Source: Cristatella mucedo
Lineage: Eukaryota; Bryozoa; Phylactolaemata; Cristatellidae
Assembly: GCA_009760855.2 (NCBI GenBank)
Contig: WPIO01000001.1
Coordinates: forward strand, 9,349,001-9,413,000
DNA length: 64,000 nt
Direction of reading: 5' to 3'
Shown: positions 23,116-34,972 of the stretch, one piece after another
How positions within the stretch are numbered: the stretch's first letter is position 1
How the letters are laid out: every line of letters begins with the position of its first letter
The notes under the pieces: generated by a model
The model's database searches: none
What the model was told of the DNA's origin: nothing
What the model saw: only the letters and a program-made list of their open reading frames with translations
Program-made: the position numbers and the translations under genes

Positions 23116-23711
23116 ACGTTTATGTAATGTGCAAATAAATTTGCTGAATTTGTCGTGATCTGCATTTCCTCGAACCATTGTTGTACCAATCAATTTGCAT
23201 CTTCTTCAGAGACAATGAAGGTAATCTAATGAAGGTAATCTAAGCTAAAAGATTTGAACTATAACTTAGTTGAATGTTATGCATACATTGAGCATGTTGA
23301 CACACATCCATGCTAGCACAGACTATTAAGTAGCAGGATGCTACACCTGAAAACTTAATCAACTTCAGTCATGATGATCTAGATCAAGTTAAGCACGACA
23401 AACTCCTTTAGGTAATCAACTTCCATCCACGACCATCTCTATGCTCCAATAGCCCTCTGTTCATTAAAGATGCCTTTTCTTGCAGAACATTTATTTCCGG
23501 TTCTGTGCAAATGCCTATTTACTTCTTTTCTTCTCCTCACCATATCTCCCTTTATCCTAAGAAAACCTGCTACACAACAGTTTCTCGAACTAGCCTTAAG
23601 GCAGCTAGTTCTCAAGAAAACCAACCGACCAGAGTAGGAGCCACTTCCGCAATTAGAAAAGCGTCGTAGAGGCAGTGCAAAGAATCTACAGCTGCTGCTG
23701 CTGTCGTGAGC

Positions 23712-23713
<2 letters not shown>
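23116..23713. other. Unrecognised stretch
   Basis: No gene or repeat is recognised. The minus-strand frame at 23439-24053 is long only because it runs into the GA/TGAG repeat. Confidence 0.5.
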
Positions 23714-23797
<84 letters not shown>

Positions 23798-24028
23798 GTG
23801 AGTGAGTGAGTGAGTGAGTGAGTGAGTGAGTGAGTGAGTGAGAGTGAGTGAGTGAGTGAGTGAGTGAGTGAGTGAGTGAGTGAGTGAGTGAGTGAGTGAG
23901 TGAGTGAGTGAGTGAGTGAGTGAGTGAGTGAGTGAGTGAGTGAGTGAGTGAGTGAGTGAGTGAGTGAGTGAGTGAGTGAGTGAGTGAGTGAGTGAGTGAG
24001 TGAGTGAGAGAGAGAGAGAGAGAGAGAA
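23714..24028. repeat. Compound (GA)n-(TGAG)n-(GA)n microsatellite
   Basis: About 80 bp of GA, then about 210 bp of TGAG tetramers (one 2-bp phase slip near 23841), then about 20 bp of GA. The Ser-Leu-Thr-His frames through it are artefacts. TGAG probably arose by point change inside the GA tract and then expanded. Confidence 0.97.
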
Positions 24029-24954
24029 GCACGGAACGCTGGGGCCTGTGCAACAGGCCTTCATGTACAATTCAAGTCTCTCGCATAGCTGGAGGTGGCT
24101 GGCTTCCTAACCTACATCCTCCTGCACCGCTTTTGTGCAAGGAATGATAGCTGCATCTGTCCTGGGCATCGAAATGGCCAAAGAACAAAGTCAGGGATGG
24201 GTCGGTAGATGAAAACCTGGCTGCAAATGCTGCTGGAGGCCGGCTGCCTCTGCAGGTTTTTGTTACTGCCTGTAGCCCAAAAGCCACAAAGCTCTTTGCC
24301 GTGCTATCATTGAATTGTGAAATAGTATGAGAATATTCACTTATTCTCATTTCGTGGGCTCATTTGCCAGTATGTCTATGTCTGCACAAAGTACCCATTT
24401 AGAAGGCCCACAAAGTACTCTTGATACCTGTGTGAGAAGTCACTTTGTGAATAGCTGTATGGTAGATGATTCAATAGTGGTCACTGGGTTTAGGGTCTTC
24501 CTTAAGTGTCTCTCAAAGTTATTGTGCTACTGCAATTTCCACTTTTAAGGGCACATGCACCTTTATTGATAGGTGCACTGTAGTTTTGATTCGCACAGCA
24601 GCGATGACCAGCACCAACAGTTTAATACGACGCACGGAGCCGAAGGGCGCACGGCTCCCTTCGGCCCCTAGTCCCACTCGACTCCCCACCCCCCACAACT
24701 CCTCCTGTGAGTCGGTGGGAGGACAAAGCCGGCCTGTGGATAAACCACAGCCGTCAGACCATAGCCGTGCACTGGCCTGTCCCTAGGCCACTACCGGTCT
24801 GCCTGGCTTGCAGTGTGCCTGCGAGCCCAGCGACCTGAGCCATGCATAGAGAACCACAAACCACATGCACAACACACATGTTCACTACACCAAGGACAAC
24901 AAGAAATACTTGAGGCACCTGAATCAAAGCAGGTACATCGAGTCTGCACTCTAA
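24029..24954. other. Unrecognised stretch with a 9-bp hairpin
   Basis: No gene is recognised. A perfect inverted repeat GCCGAAGGG / CCCTTCGGC with a 9-nt loop lies at 24639-24665 in a locally GC-rich patch. Confidence 0.5.
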
Positions 24955-25895
24955 TGCATTGTATCTTCTTCTACAACTCCACAAAACCACAAAGACTAAG
25001 TGGCGTTAGGCAGGAGAATTTTCTATAGCACATCCAAAGCCTACGCGGCTTTTGTAACGCATTCGTTTGCCAACAAACTTCATGTCATGGAACACAGAGA
25101 AAGTGAGAAGCATAGCTGAGTCATGAGGGCAGTTCAGGTAGTGAGAAGCATGGAAGTCGCAGCACAGGAAGGCTCGAAAAAAAATGTCAGTCAGAAACGG
25201 GAGAGTGGATATCGTTGCATAGGAATTTTGGAACAGTATAGGACATGAAGAGCATAAGCTTCTGTTGTCAATTATCTTTAAGGGGAAATGCCCAAGCGGT
25301 TGGGAGTTATGCCCCCACCCTATGGGATTTACCTCCCTCTCGGAACATGTATGGGCATTTCTCAAATACTAATAGAACGATTAGCATGAAGCTTGGCACA
25401 AAAACAAGGGCACCATAACCTATTTTATGATGTAATCATAGCTGTCGTGTTGACCTTCTGATAACCTGTAATAGTCAAGGTCACACTGTTCCTTGTTTAA
25501 AACATGGCTTTTTGGGGTAAATCAACATCATATTCAACACCACGTACAGCAAAATATTCCAATGACCTCAAAAGATGTGGGATATTTGGTTCTAAGTGAC
25601 ACCGTATCATAAAAGAAAAAATGTATTTGACATGTCAATGCATTTCATGCATCTGCAAAAATCAAGTTCAAGGACTTTGGGGACGTGTCCAGCTATACTT
25701 ATGACATCGACAATCATAATGAGACTGGCGTCCATTTGAGCTAGTCCAGGTCAGCTTATATTCCAAATTTCACATCGCTGGGTTGCAAATTTGTAAAGGA
25801 ATTCGGAATTGCAAAAGCATAGGAATGAAACTGTTAATTGTGGTCTATAGAGGACCTGAGGGTACAAAAAGGCTGAAACAGGTGCAGCTGCCTAA
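24955..25895 (-). mobile_element. LINE-2 C-terminal relic, split by a 531-bp insertion
   Basis: A second LINE family on the minus strand, best seen by comparison with 43735-44220. The coding part 25006-25284 ends KSRVGFGCAIENSPA, matching KSRLGCKCAIQNSPA at 43.75 kb, and the 3' flank also matches. LINE-2 stops at 25290 and resumes at 25822 ('ggtctatagaggacctgagg' against 'gtccacacaggacctgaggg' at 44 kb). Confidence 0.7.
25291..25821. mobile_element. Unknown 531-bp insertion in LINE-2
   Basis: Defined only by its interruption of LINE-2. It is flanked by 'ggaaatg' (25284-25290) and 'ggaatg' (25822-25827), a likely imperfect target-site duplication. It starts with the palindrome-like 'cccaagcggttggg'. 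No terminal inverted repeat, tRNA-like head or LINE tail is seen, and there is no coding signature. It may be a short non-autonomous element or a truncated piece of an unrecognised one. Confidence 0.5.
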
Positions 25896-26439
25896 AAACA
25901 GCTGGGCTCTGCAATGACCATTAACCGGTACCAGGCAGTGACTGTATTCAGCTGGCTGGCTATCAACTGACCATACTAGCTTGTGCTTTACCGTTCCACA
26001 AAGTAAGAAGACTTGCTGCACAATAACAGCAGCCAATTGCGCTGCCCAAAAGGGCAATGCAATGCTGTCCTGAGATGGCTGCTGTCCACTTTTTTTCATG
26101 ATCCTGGTTCATACAACACTGCAGCAAAAAAACGTTCTGGCCCCACCCATCATTCATCTATTTGAGACCAGCAGCATGACTCAGGTGGGTAGGTATAGAG
26201 GTACGTTGAGCCAGCAGCCCAACAACCACGAGGCCAACAACGCTTGTGCTTGGCCCCGGTGCTTAGCAACCTGTGCTTGGCACGAGCCACGTGAGCTGAG
26301 ACGGCTGCCTGTGCATGAAGCTCTTCGTGTCTGTCTGTTTCATGAATTACTCTGTGGGTAGAGACAGGCAGAGCTTCACCTACTGGTCCCAATTGTTCCC
26401 TTTGTAATGAAGCTGATAATTTATCGTTGTTCCACCATG
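25896..26439. other. Unrecognised stretch
   Basis: No gene or known repeat is recognised. Frames on both strands are short and without signature. Confidence 0.45.
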
Positions 26440-26575
26440 GTTTGGCAGCCCAGAGGTAAGGCGCTCGCCCTAAAGACCGAGGTCGTAAGCTAGAGACCTG
26501 AAGCATGTAAAAAGTGCCTGGATGTAGATTAAGTTCTCTTGGAGGGCCATACAAATTTTGCATTTTTAATTCCTT
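26440..26575 (+). repeat. SINE-A copy
   Basis: 'ggcagcccagaggtaaggcg' on the box A side and 'gtgcctggatgtagattaag' plus 'ttctcttggagggccataca' at the tail. The box B region is degenerate ('gctagagacctgaagc'). Confidence 0.65.
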
Positions 26576-29500
26576 CTGCTATGTCCTATGAAGTAATCGA
26601 TTAAATGTGACTGTTACATTGCTGAAGTTGGCTGCTATGTCCCATCTGCCTGTTCACACGGACAAGCTTCACTCTGTTAAAATCTCTTCACAAGTCATCT
26701 GTGGCCCACACACATCATCATCAAGGCCCACACTTAATGCTGTCTCAATAGGACTGCATCTTTATTACTGAAACAGCTTCGAGTGGCTGACTTCGACCAG
26801 CCAAACAACCCCTCCGACCAGCCAAAAAGCCTAGCTAAGGTTAAGGTGCAGCCTCATTAAAAAACTTCTAGGCATGCTGCTGTACCGTTTTAAAAACTTA
26901 CCAGCCTGAGGTCTGGAGGCTGCTATTCAGGATAATCTTGCAAAATGCACCAAAAAACCGATTTGTTTCACTGTTTTCTCGGCTGCCGACTGAGGTGGGA
27001 GTCTTTTAATAGTGAGTCGGTTTTACTGATTATCATGTGATAGAACACCTGCAAATAAATCTATGTACATTACTACCTGAGGAAATAAGCATTGCTGCTT
27101 CACATTGCCCATTCAATGCAAACGTGGGCATATATTAGCAGAAGTGCTATTTATGCAAATGGAGGCAAATGAATATGTAACATAGCAGCAGATGAATGCA
27201 CAAGCCATGGTACGATATGGTCTGACAGATTGGTTTTTGCACACCCGGATAGATATCGGACTATACCATTGAACAATCAGCTAGGCCATACAAGACAACG
27301 ATGAAGTGCATGATGCATGCATGCCTGAAGTAATAAGGCTTACCCCTGGACAATATTACGTATACGGTTATTCATTTTCACAGCAACTACAAAGCTGATA
27401 TTGCCAATTAAATCTATGCACCTTAGAAGTTTGACATTTGCCAGTTTCTAGGTGCTTTAATAAAAACCACGAGAAAGAAAGTAGACTATTGAGAGAAACC
27501 AGAGGAACCAGAAACTAGACATCAAGAGGGATATATTTTTTGCCTCCGTAACGATGGGCACCAAACAAACAAACAAAGAGTGCCCCGCCCACTCTTGCAG
27601 TGGCAATACCGTCCATGAAGACCAAAGTGCTGACAGATTATTGGCACTGCTTCAAAAACAATGAATGTGCTGTACTCGTATATCTGTTTACCAGGTAACA
27701 GCACGTGGCTTAAGCAATCATGAAGAGCTCCAAAGTGTGGTGCAGGCTTGCTATCAGATACTAGCCGGTATTATAGGTTGATCTAATTAGAATTGGTTCT
27801 AATACTAACATACTAAAATAGCCTCTCACAGGGTTTTTATTTGCTTTTTCTAGCTCCACGTCGGCAATAGGGTGCACAGGGCACAAGTTCCATCATCTGA
27901 TTAATAGCAAAATCCTAAAAGTTGGACCAATTTTTACATGTTCCTTAGCTCGGGTCTTCATTCTTCAACGACTATGACAGTATAGTCTGCTTTATACAGA
28001 ATAAGTATGTTGAGAGCGTTAATATCTTTGCTGCTCTCCAAGGTAGCAGTGCAGCATAATACTCCACAGGCTAGCATACAAATGGATAGCAGACAATCGG
28101 CTCTCCATCCGGCGGTAGATACACATATATATCTATTGTGCTCATGTGAAGCATCCAAATCGAACTCGAACGGCAGAGCCATTAAAAATGCATCGCTATT
28201 ATTTTTATGAGACATGCATAGTGTATAAGCATAGATGCGATATCGAAATTCATGTACGCAGATACTACAGAATTCCGTGGGGCCGTGTGACTGACTAGAC
28301 GATAAAAAGCTAAATACAAACGTGAAGCCTACTCGGACTGTATATGCATTACATGCCAAATGGAGCTGCAGAAGCCAAAGAACTTGCATCACGAAACTTC
28401 AACTAATGCACAGAAAACACACACTTTGATTTTTCTCACCATGCTGTAGTATCAATTTATTCCAAATCTTGGCACGAATCTTTGAGGCTTTCACCGGGAG
28501 TTTGGCTTAGGGGTCAGCAATGGATTGTTCGGTACGCAACGGGCATGAGACCATAAAATAAGACTGCTCTCATCTATATCTTACTTTGCTCACGTGATAG
28601 GCAAAAGGTGGCAAAACAAACTATTTCCGGTGTGCACGCACGGGATAAGCACGTCAGAAAATAGCTAAATGACTATATATTGATCTTAGTTTTGCATACA
28701 TTTTTCGAACAAATCCCTGACGGTAGCATGCATACTGCATTCAGCAGTCTCTACTTTCTCATTTGCAGTTTAAAATACTGGCCCGTCAAGATTCAAAAGT
28801 GAGATCCAATTTGCTGTTTATACGCTGTAGAGTTTAGCTGATAATCCAATGAAACGGTATATTGGGTCATACTGTGTTGTTCAGCGCATTTTGTCTCTCG
28901 ATGAGGCATCGACCCTGCCATGAGCCGTCACGGCCAGGTCACGGCCAGGTCACGGCAGGTTTGGCCAGGAGCTATGAGATAGGCTCATTTCTCCGGGTCG
29001 CTGCTTGTCGGAGCAGTGGTCAAATTTAAAAAAAAGTGTCAGCGGAGACCAAATGAGAAAAGCTCTCTAATGGAAAAATAGCAATGCATGAAGGGCATAC
29101 AGATAAGTACGCCTCTAGCTAAGTAGAGTACAAGCAAAAGTTCGCCACTCCTTGCTGTGCATTGGACTTGCTCTATATGTCTGCATACTCTCTCCCTTTT
29201 CTCGTTGAGCTGTGGGAAATTGGTTTTCGAATATCCAAAAAAAGTTTTGGAGCTATGGATATTTCAGTACCCGGCATAATTGTGTCCGGTTAGTGTGAGC
29301 GTTAAGGTTAGTGTACCATTGTGTAAGCATTTTTATATAGCATACATGAAAGTGACAAGGAGCAGGCAATCACGGCAAACGAGCATACATTTAACCTACA
29401 AAAAGGACTGAATAGTCTACTTTAAGCCATGATAGTATGGTGACATCTTATGAAGTAATCTAAGCAGCATATTTTAAAATTCATTTCAATAATCTAAAAG

Positions 29501-29632
29501 ACCTCTAGTATGTCGAATTGTATGCATTAGCTAATACATTTTTTTCTTGTACGACCCCATTCGCAACAATGGTCGCATAATTGCTCAAACGTTCTCGCAC
29601 AACTTTACAATCGCGACACAAAAATTGATAAC
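26576..29632. other. 3-kb stretch with no recognised feature
   Basis: AT-leaning. A 144-codon minus-strand frame (27958-28392) is the longest but has no domain I recognise and a length expected by chance. A minor 'cacggccaggt' tandem repeat occurs near 28929-28955. No RNA gene is seen. Confidence 0.5.
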
Positions 29633-30720
29633 AATGATAATGGGTCGTTTTTATAGCACCCCGAGAGAACCGAGTCTCAATTAAAGCACTCTACAAATGG
29701 CTGCGAAACAAGCAATCGCCAAAAGTGAACGACATGCATGCTATTAAGTTTGGACAAGCAAGAAAAAGCAATCGATTATAATTCTTAGACTAGCATGCAT
29801 GATAAAATCACATCAGAAGACACGCAGGGTCACCGGTTAGTATAAGCTCTGGCTAGTAACATCCAGTAAATAATGCACAGATAAGCATACACTCCCAGGA
29901 GAAGTTCGCTTTGGTACAGGGAAGGCTGAGCGGAACAGATGTAACTTCTGCTAAAACTTATATGAAGCAAAATCAGGTAGTGTCCATACCCGGAAGCCAG
30001 TTTCAGACTTTCGATGCATAAGAGCTGAAGGCTTGCTCGCCAAACGATTTCAATTTAGTGCGATGAACGACGAGACTACTTGAAGCCAAGGAGCGGCTGG
30101 TGCGTGAACACAATGGCAAACAAGGAGTTGGAATAAGATGGTTGTTGGAAGCAGTTGCAGTGGTTTGTGAGCAAGACAGCGGTCTTTGAAGTATGTGATA
30201 TGAGCTATTCGATTGACGAGAGAAGGCTGCTGCGTTTTGCACCTGTTGCTGATGATTAAGGACAGAAGGCGATAGTCCTGAACAAACGGATGTAATAATC
30301 TAAACTCGATGTCGCAAGCGAACAAACTAGTTTGCCTCTAGCTCTCCAGCCTAAGCCGACCCTGATTATGGCACTGTTCCTCAGCTAACAGCAGGATTAC
30401 TTGAACATAGAGGCAATAAGCTTATCCAATGACAGATCGTTTCGGATTAGCTTGTATAGACTATGTGCAGATGTTAGGAGAGTGACGCTAGATGAACCAA
30501 TCCTTAGGGTGGGCTCTCCTATTAAGGTTTACAGTAGACTTGCCATAACGTTTAGGTTGGTCTTCTCTTGTTAAGCTTAGCGAAGCTGTGGACCATCAAA
30601 GTGTAAATACCGTCGATGAAGGCTACAAGTGAATTAAGTAATTCGGATGTGGAGTAATGCTTAGAAGGGTAAAGCATAGATAGATTCGAGTTTTATCGGT
30701 TTATATACGTTCAGGCTTAT
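29633..30720 (-). mobile_element. Old LINE-1 relic
   Basis: Minus-strand copy running from a degenerate tail ('cccgagagaaccgagtctca') through the C-terminal signature HRTKLKSFGEQAFSSYASKV (30003-30070) up to about 30720. The far part matches the LINE-1 segment coding for 'LLVMGKPS' and nearby ('cttgccataacgtttaggtt'). Many indels. Confidence 0.65.
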
Positions 30721-30721
30721 C

Positions 30722-31255
30722 TGTCGTGGGCGTCGCAGTTGCCACATCTCACAACTTCTCGCCGACGTACACTGGCTTACAGTCAAGCAAAGCATCGACT
30801 TCAAATTTTTCTCACTCACTTTCAGGCTCCTTCATTTTTTTGCTCCAGCCTGCCTATCAGATCTACTCCCCACCAGGCTAAGCATTGTGCATCACGCTCT
30901 TCGGAATCTAACTGTTTACCTGTACCTCGTACATACCTCAAATCTTTTGGAGACCCTGCCTATAGTTTGTAAGCTCTAAAAGCCTGGAACTCACTCCCGA
31001 CTTGCGTCAGGACAACTCCTTACTTTATCACATTTAAAAAGAAACTAAAAACTCACCTATTTATCATAGCATTTAGTGGGTCCATTTAGTGGGTTTATTA
31101 GCATAGCATTTAGTGGGTTTATTGAGCATGATATCACTCACCATTCAATCGCGTTTCCCTTTGCAACAAAAGTAAAGCGCCTAGAAAGAGATTGAGTTCT
31201 CTGAGGAGTCGTTATCAAGTGTATCATCATTATTATTATTGTTATTAACAGCATT
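30722..31255 (+). mobile_element. LINE-1 3' end, head-to-head with the previous copy
   Basis: Plus-strand piece from the 'CHI' region (gccacatctcacaacttctc) through VPRTYLKSFGDPAYSL to a good tail ('gcgcctagaaagagattgag') and an ATT repeat near 31228-31250. It overlaps in content with the minus-strand copy next to it, so the pair is two insertions and not one insertion with an inverted 5' part. Confidence 0.75.
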
Positions 31256-32049
31256 TACGTGGATAATTAAGTAATGAGGGGACGAAAAGCTCGTTCGTCG
31301 TTATTTCATAAGTAAATGCACAATTTACTGTTCAATTTTGAATAATAGGATGCACTTTGTAGCCACATATGCAAATTATCAAGCAACTACATATACACAG
31401 TGACGAAGGGGCTTCCGGAGCTTCAACTTAGACTTGGAGCATCCAGAGCATTCCAGTGTCTACTACTGGAAGTCATTATGTGCCTGTCTTTGATAAGCGA
31501 TGGACATACGTAAATAGAATAGGCCCGTGATGTTTTACGGTACGGGGGGGGGGCTAACTATATGGAACTAGCTCACCAGCTAGGTCAGCAGACACTCGTG
31601 AAGTTTTCCATGAGTTTTTACCGATGAAAGCTAGTAGCGTTATCAATATCACTAAGGACACTACGTACGTTTTACACCGGCAACTTTTTTATGGACTCAC
31701 TCACTCATATTCAAATTCTTTCATAGGTTGCATACAACAACTAGCTATACACGTTGGTTTTTGCTGTCGAAATAGCGAGGAAATAACTGAGTTTTCATCT
31801 AACCTGATGCACCAGCAGACTCCAAATCGTGTAGTTAGCTCCTCTGATGGTCTCAAAATGCATCTTTTACTACATCAAACTCAGTGGATTCCATGGCGTC
31901 ATAGCTTTACTAAACTATTAGTTTCTCCTTATGCTTGTGGCCACCACCACGTGCTATAGCTGCCCCGAAAGTATTCCCAGTTTTCTCACCTGTAACTCCC
32001 GAAGCCAAGCATTCTAAAAGTGAAAAAATGTAGATACAAGTTAGCTGAT
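31256..32049. other. Unrecognised stretch
   Basis: No gene is recognised. A run of about ten Gs occurs near 31544-31553. A 111-codon frame at 31624-31959 (+) has no signature. Confidence 0.5.
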
Positions 32050-32110
32050 GTAACAACCTCATTTATATATAGCCGGAAGAGTTTAACTGCAGGATTGTAA
32101 CTGAGGCTAC
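32050..32110 (-). repeat. SINE-B end fragment
   Basis: 'gtaacaacctcatttatata' followed by 'agccggaagagttta' is the reversed SINE-B 3' end. The rest is missing. Confidence 0.4.
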
Positions 32111-32117
32111 ATGGGCG

Positions 32118-32850
32118 TTACACTGCAGAGGTTTCTATAGTGCACTCAAACCTGCTGCTGCTTGCAGTGAGCATGCGGTACCCAACATATTGAATTTCAC
32201 GAAGTCGAAGCATTGCTGAATCAGGAAGATAGTCAAGGACGTTCATGATATAAATTCGGTAGTGGAGAAGAGCAGGAAATGATGTGCCAGAGTCAGCAGC
32301 AGGAGGAAAGGTGGCTTTCCACAATAATAAAAAAGTTGAATCCCACAGCCTAGGACCTAGAGAATAAATGCTTAAGTCGCCCCAAGTGAATAAAGTGCTT
32401 GGAAGTCTTAGATGTGCATTCATTTGTCAACCAGGACTAATTGCAGCTCCTTTAGCAAACGTGGCTAATGACTGAATTTCACGGGTTCGAGAGCAACTTG
32501 GTTGCAGCATTGTTCAACAAACCGTAGAGGCATCGTGGCTTATTTAGCTGTCCAACCAAAACAAAGCTATTTCAGTCTTGTCTAGAGAGAAACCAGAGAG
32601 CTATTAAGATCTGTAGCAGAGTAGTCCCTAATCTTGTACAGAAATCAAATATAATGAATATCCGTGGAAGCGGTTGTCTGAATAAAACTTTTGAATGACG
32701 GTCATCGAAGTAGAAACCTAAATAACAAGCACTCGATGATTTCCGTACTAAGGCATCTCTAGCTAGCAGAGCAAAAGTATTTGTCGGAGCTGTACGTCTA
32801 GGTTTTCCTGGGGTTTTCCTTTGTGAGGAGTTAGTTCTTATCATGATTCA
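32118..32850 (-). mobile_element. LINE-2 relic with degraded RT core
   Basis: 32118-32423 (-) matches the LINE-2 C-terminus (DSAMLRLREIQYVGYRM against DSAMLLTFSLLRETKSVGYRM at 43.8 kb; GPRLWDS for GPRLWNS). 32572-32844 (-) has YLGFYFDDRHSKV where the family has the F-ADD-TQL catalytic region. The segment between is degraded. Inactive. Confidence 0.6.
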
Positions 32851-34084
32851 ATTCGAAAAAAATAGCCAACATTCAAGGCTGCACGTGCACAAGATCACAC
32901 TTGCGCATTCAGGCTTCAGTTGATTTATGGTAGCAGCTGGAACGACATGGGTGTGGGGCTCAGAAAGCCGTCAAAACCTTCCTGTGATGGGCTGCCTCTC
33001 GCAGGATGGGCTGCCTCTGGTCCCATCTGGTCCGGCCCCATCGATGGCTTAGTCTTGAATCGCACTCGGCTGGAAAATGCAAGTGGCACGTCCAAACCTT
33101 ACAGCTGTTCTGACCGGCAAATGATAAAGCCCTCAATGGTTCAATCCTGAGCTTGCAATGTTGCCATTTGCAAATCTCTTATCACTTTTAGGGCAGCACA
33201 GTTTTACCTAGCCACTAATAGCATATGATTTTCTATGCTGTGGCAGTGGTGACCACGGGCCAGATCTTAGCACGAGAGCTCTACTGGAATATTACTCACT
33301 GTGTTTTAGTGCAAAAGACGTTGCTGATCTTCAGACATCCAGACAAGACATTTGCGAGCGAGGCCCATTCTGAGCTATGCAACCTAGCAGGGACTCAGGA
33401 GAATTAATCAGACATCTCCAGCCACTAAGTGATCTGACAGCTTTGATCTTTGATATGAGCAGCCCCCCTCCCGGTTCCAACCTCTCGCATCGATAGACCG
33501 TTGAAGCAGCCTACGGCAAGTGGCTGCAGGCAGCATGCCAGCCGTACCAGCCGGCTGTCAGCTCAACGTTTCAGGTGTGCTGTGTGGTCTCTACGAGAGA
33601 AGCAGAGCTGGGAAACTAATTGCAACTGCTGCTGCCACCGGTGGCTACTAGATGTTGCTTTTCAAGTATGAAGCAAACCGCCGCACTGGCCACTGAGACA
33701 GTGGAGCGCGGGCATGACTTGGATTTCTGGTGCCTGTGACAGCTTGGGCTAACTCAGTATGTGACACACCAGGTGCTATGGATGGGCTACCTGGCTTATC
33801 CTACCAGGTTGACCACCGTGGCTGCTGCATGCTTGCAATACTAGTCCCTGCTTGCATGCAATGGCAAATGACCCGTTTGCTGAACCTACACAGGCGATTG
33901 GGGCTGCCGGTTAGTCTTACATTAACACTCTTTCTAGGCACTTCACATAACCTAACCGATTTACCATGCGCACGTTTCAATATACCTTAAATGGATAACC
34001 TAAGTATCACGATCCGCCCTGTTGCTATCAAGCTAAAAAATGCCTCTACTACTTGTACCTGTTAGCACGAGATGTGCGGACAAC
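32851..34084. other. Mostly unrecognised stretch
   Basis: No gene is recognised. A short LINE-1 tail scrap lies at 33915-33960 ('ctctttctaggcacttcaca'). 'gatgggctgcctct' is repeated near 32988 and 33005. Confidence 0.45.
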
Positions 34085-34230
34085 TGTAGGTGCTCACCTT
34101 TAACGACCGAAGTTAAAGTGAATGCATTTGATGACAGAGGTCGTTGGCTCGACCCCTGTGGCATAGGTAATGACCCTGAATAGAGATGAAGTTATTTTAA
34201 GAGTGCTATACAAATTATATTTATTTATTT
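34085..34230 (+). repeat. SINE-A copy, degenerate
   Basis: 'ctgtaggtgctcacctttaa' on the head side, 'gtcgttggctcgacccctgt' for box B, then 'gaatagagatgaagttattt' and 'agagtgctatacaaatta' for the tail. An extra 'gaagttaaagtgaatgcat' expands the middle. Confidence 0.65.
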
Positions 34231-34972
34231 GCATACTCTATAGTGTGAGATCAGATGAAGACATGTGTTGTGCTGCACACGGGAACTCACGATGACCCAC
34301 GATGTGGTGGAAGTCTCCTGCTGTTGGTCGTCTCGAATAAAGTATCACTTCAAAGAGGCATCTCTGACGATTCGAGTATATACTTATGCTAGCCCTTGGC
34401 CATAGAATAAGGACCTGTGGTTGAGCAACGAGCACGTGGAACGACCGCATTGATTGATACATACATCATCGATACTACTAAGGCTGCTGCTATTCAGACT
34501 GCTAAGATGCTTTTGGCACATAGACTGCAACCATGTGCACTGGCTCAAAGCTTATAAGAACCAAGCTAGAGATCACCACATAGCCTCAAGCTAGTGTTAG
34601 ATCCGTCATGCTGGAATGCGAGCTCACCCTTGGAATCACGAAGGAAAGCCAAACTCCGAGTATTCAAACCCAATGAACGACCGAAATTCTTAGCAGCCGG
34701 CGCCTTTTAAATGTGCATCCACTCTGACGAGGCTCTCGAATCAGACTCCAAAACCAATAGCTGTCAAGAACAGCACATGAACTATAGGCTGTGCTGGCAA
34801 CACAAACTGAGGGGCTATTATTCAAAAAAGTATTGTTGGGAATTTTGCTCTTGTTACCACCAGATGGCCTGTGATGGTCATCGATGTCGTACAGTAGGAT
34901 AGCCATTGGTGAATTGGATGTCTGCACATACAGACAAAAGCAGAGCTAAGAGCCAGAGAAGTCTCCAACGTA
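34231..34972. other. Unrecognised stretch
   Basis: No gene or repeat is recognised. Confidence 0.5.

Noticed and set aside
27958-28392. 144-codon minus-strand frame in AT-leaning DNA
   Set aside because: A length of this order is expected by chance in 64 kb over six frames, and there is no family signature.
29633-31255. One LINE with a twin-primed 5' inversion
   Set aside because: Both arms contain the same C-terminal and 3' parts, so they are two separate insertions head to head.
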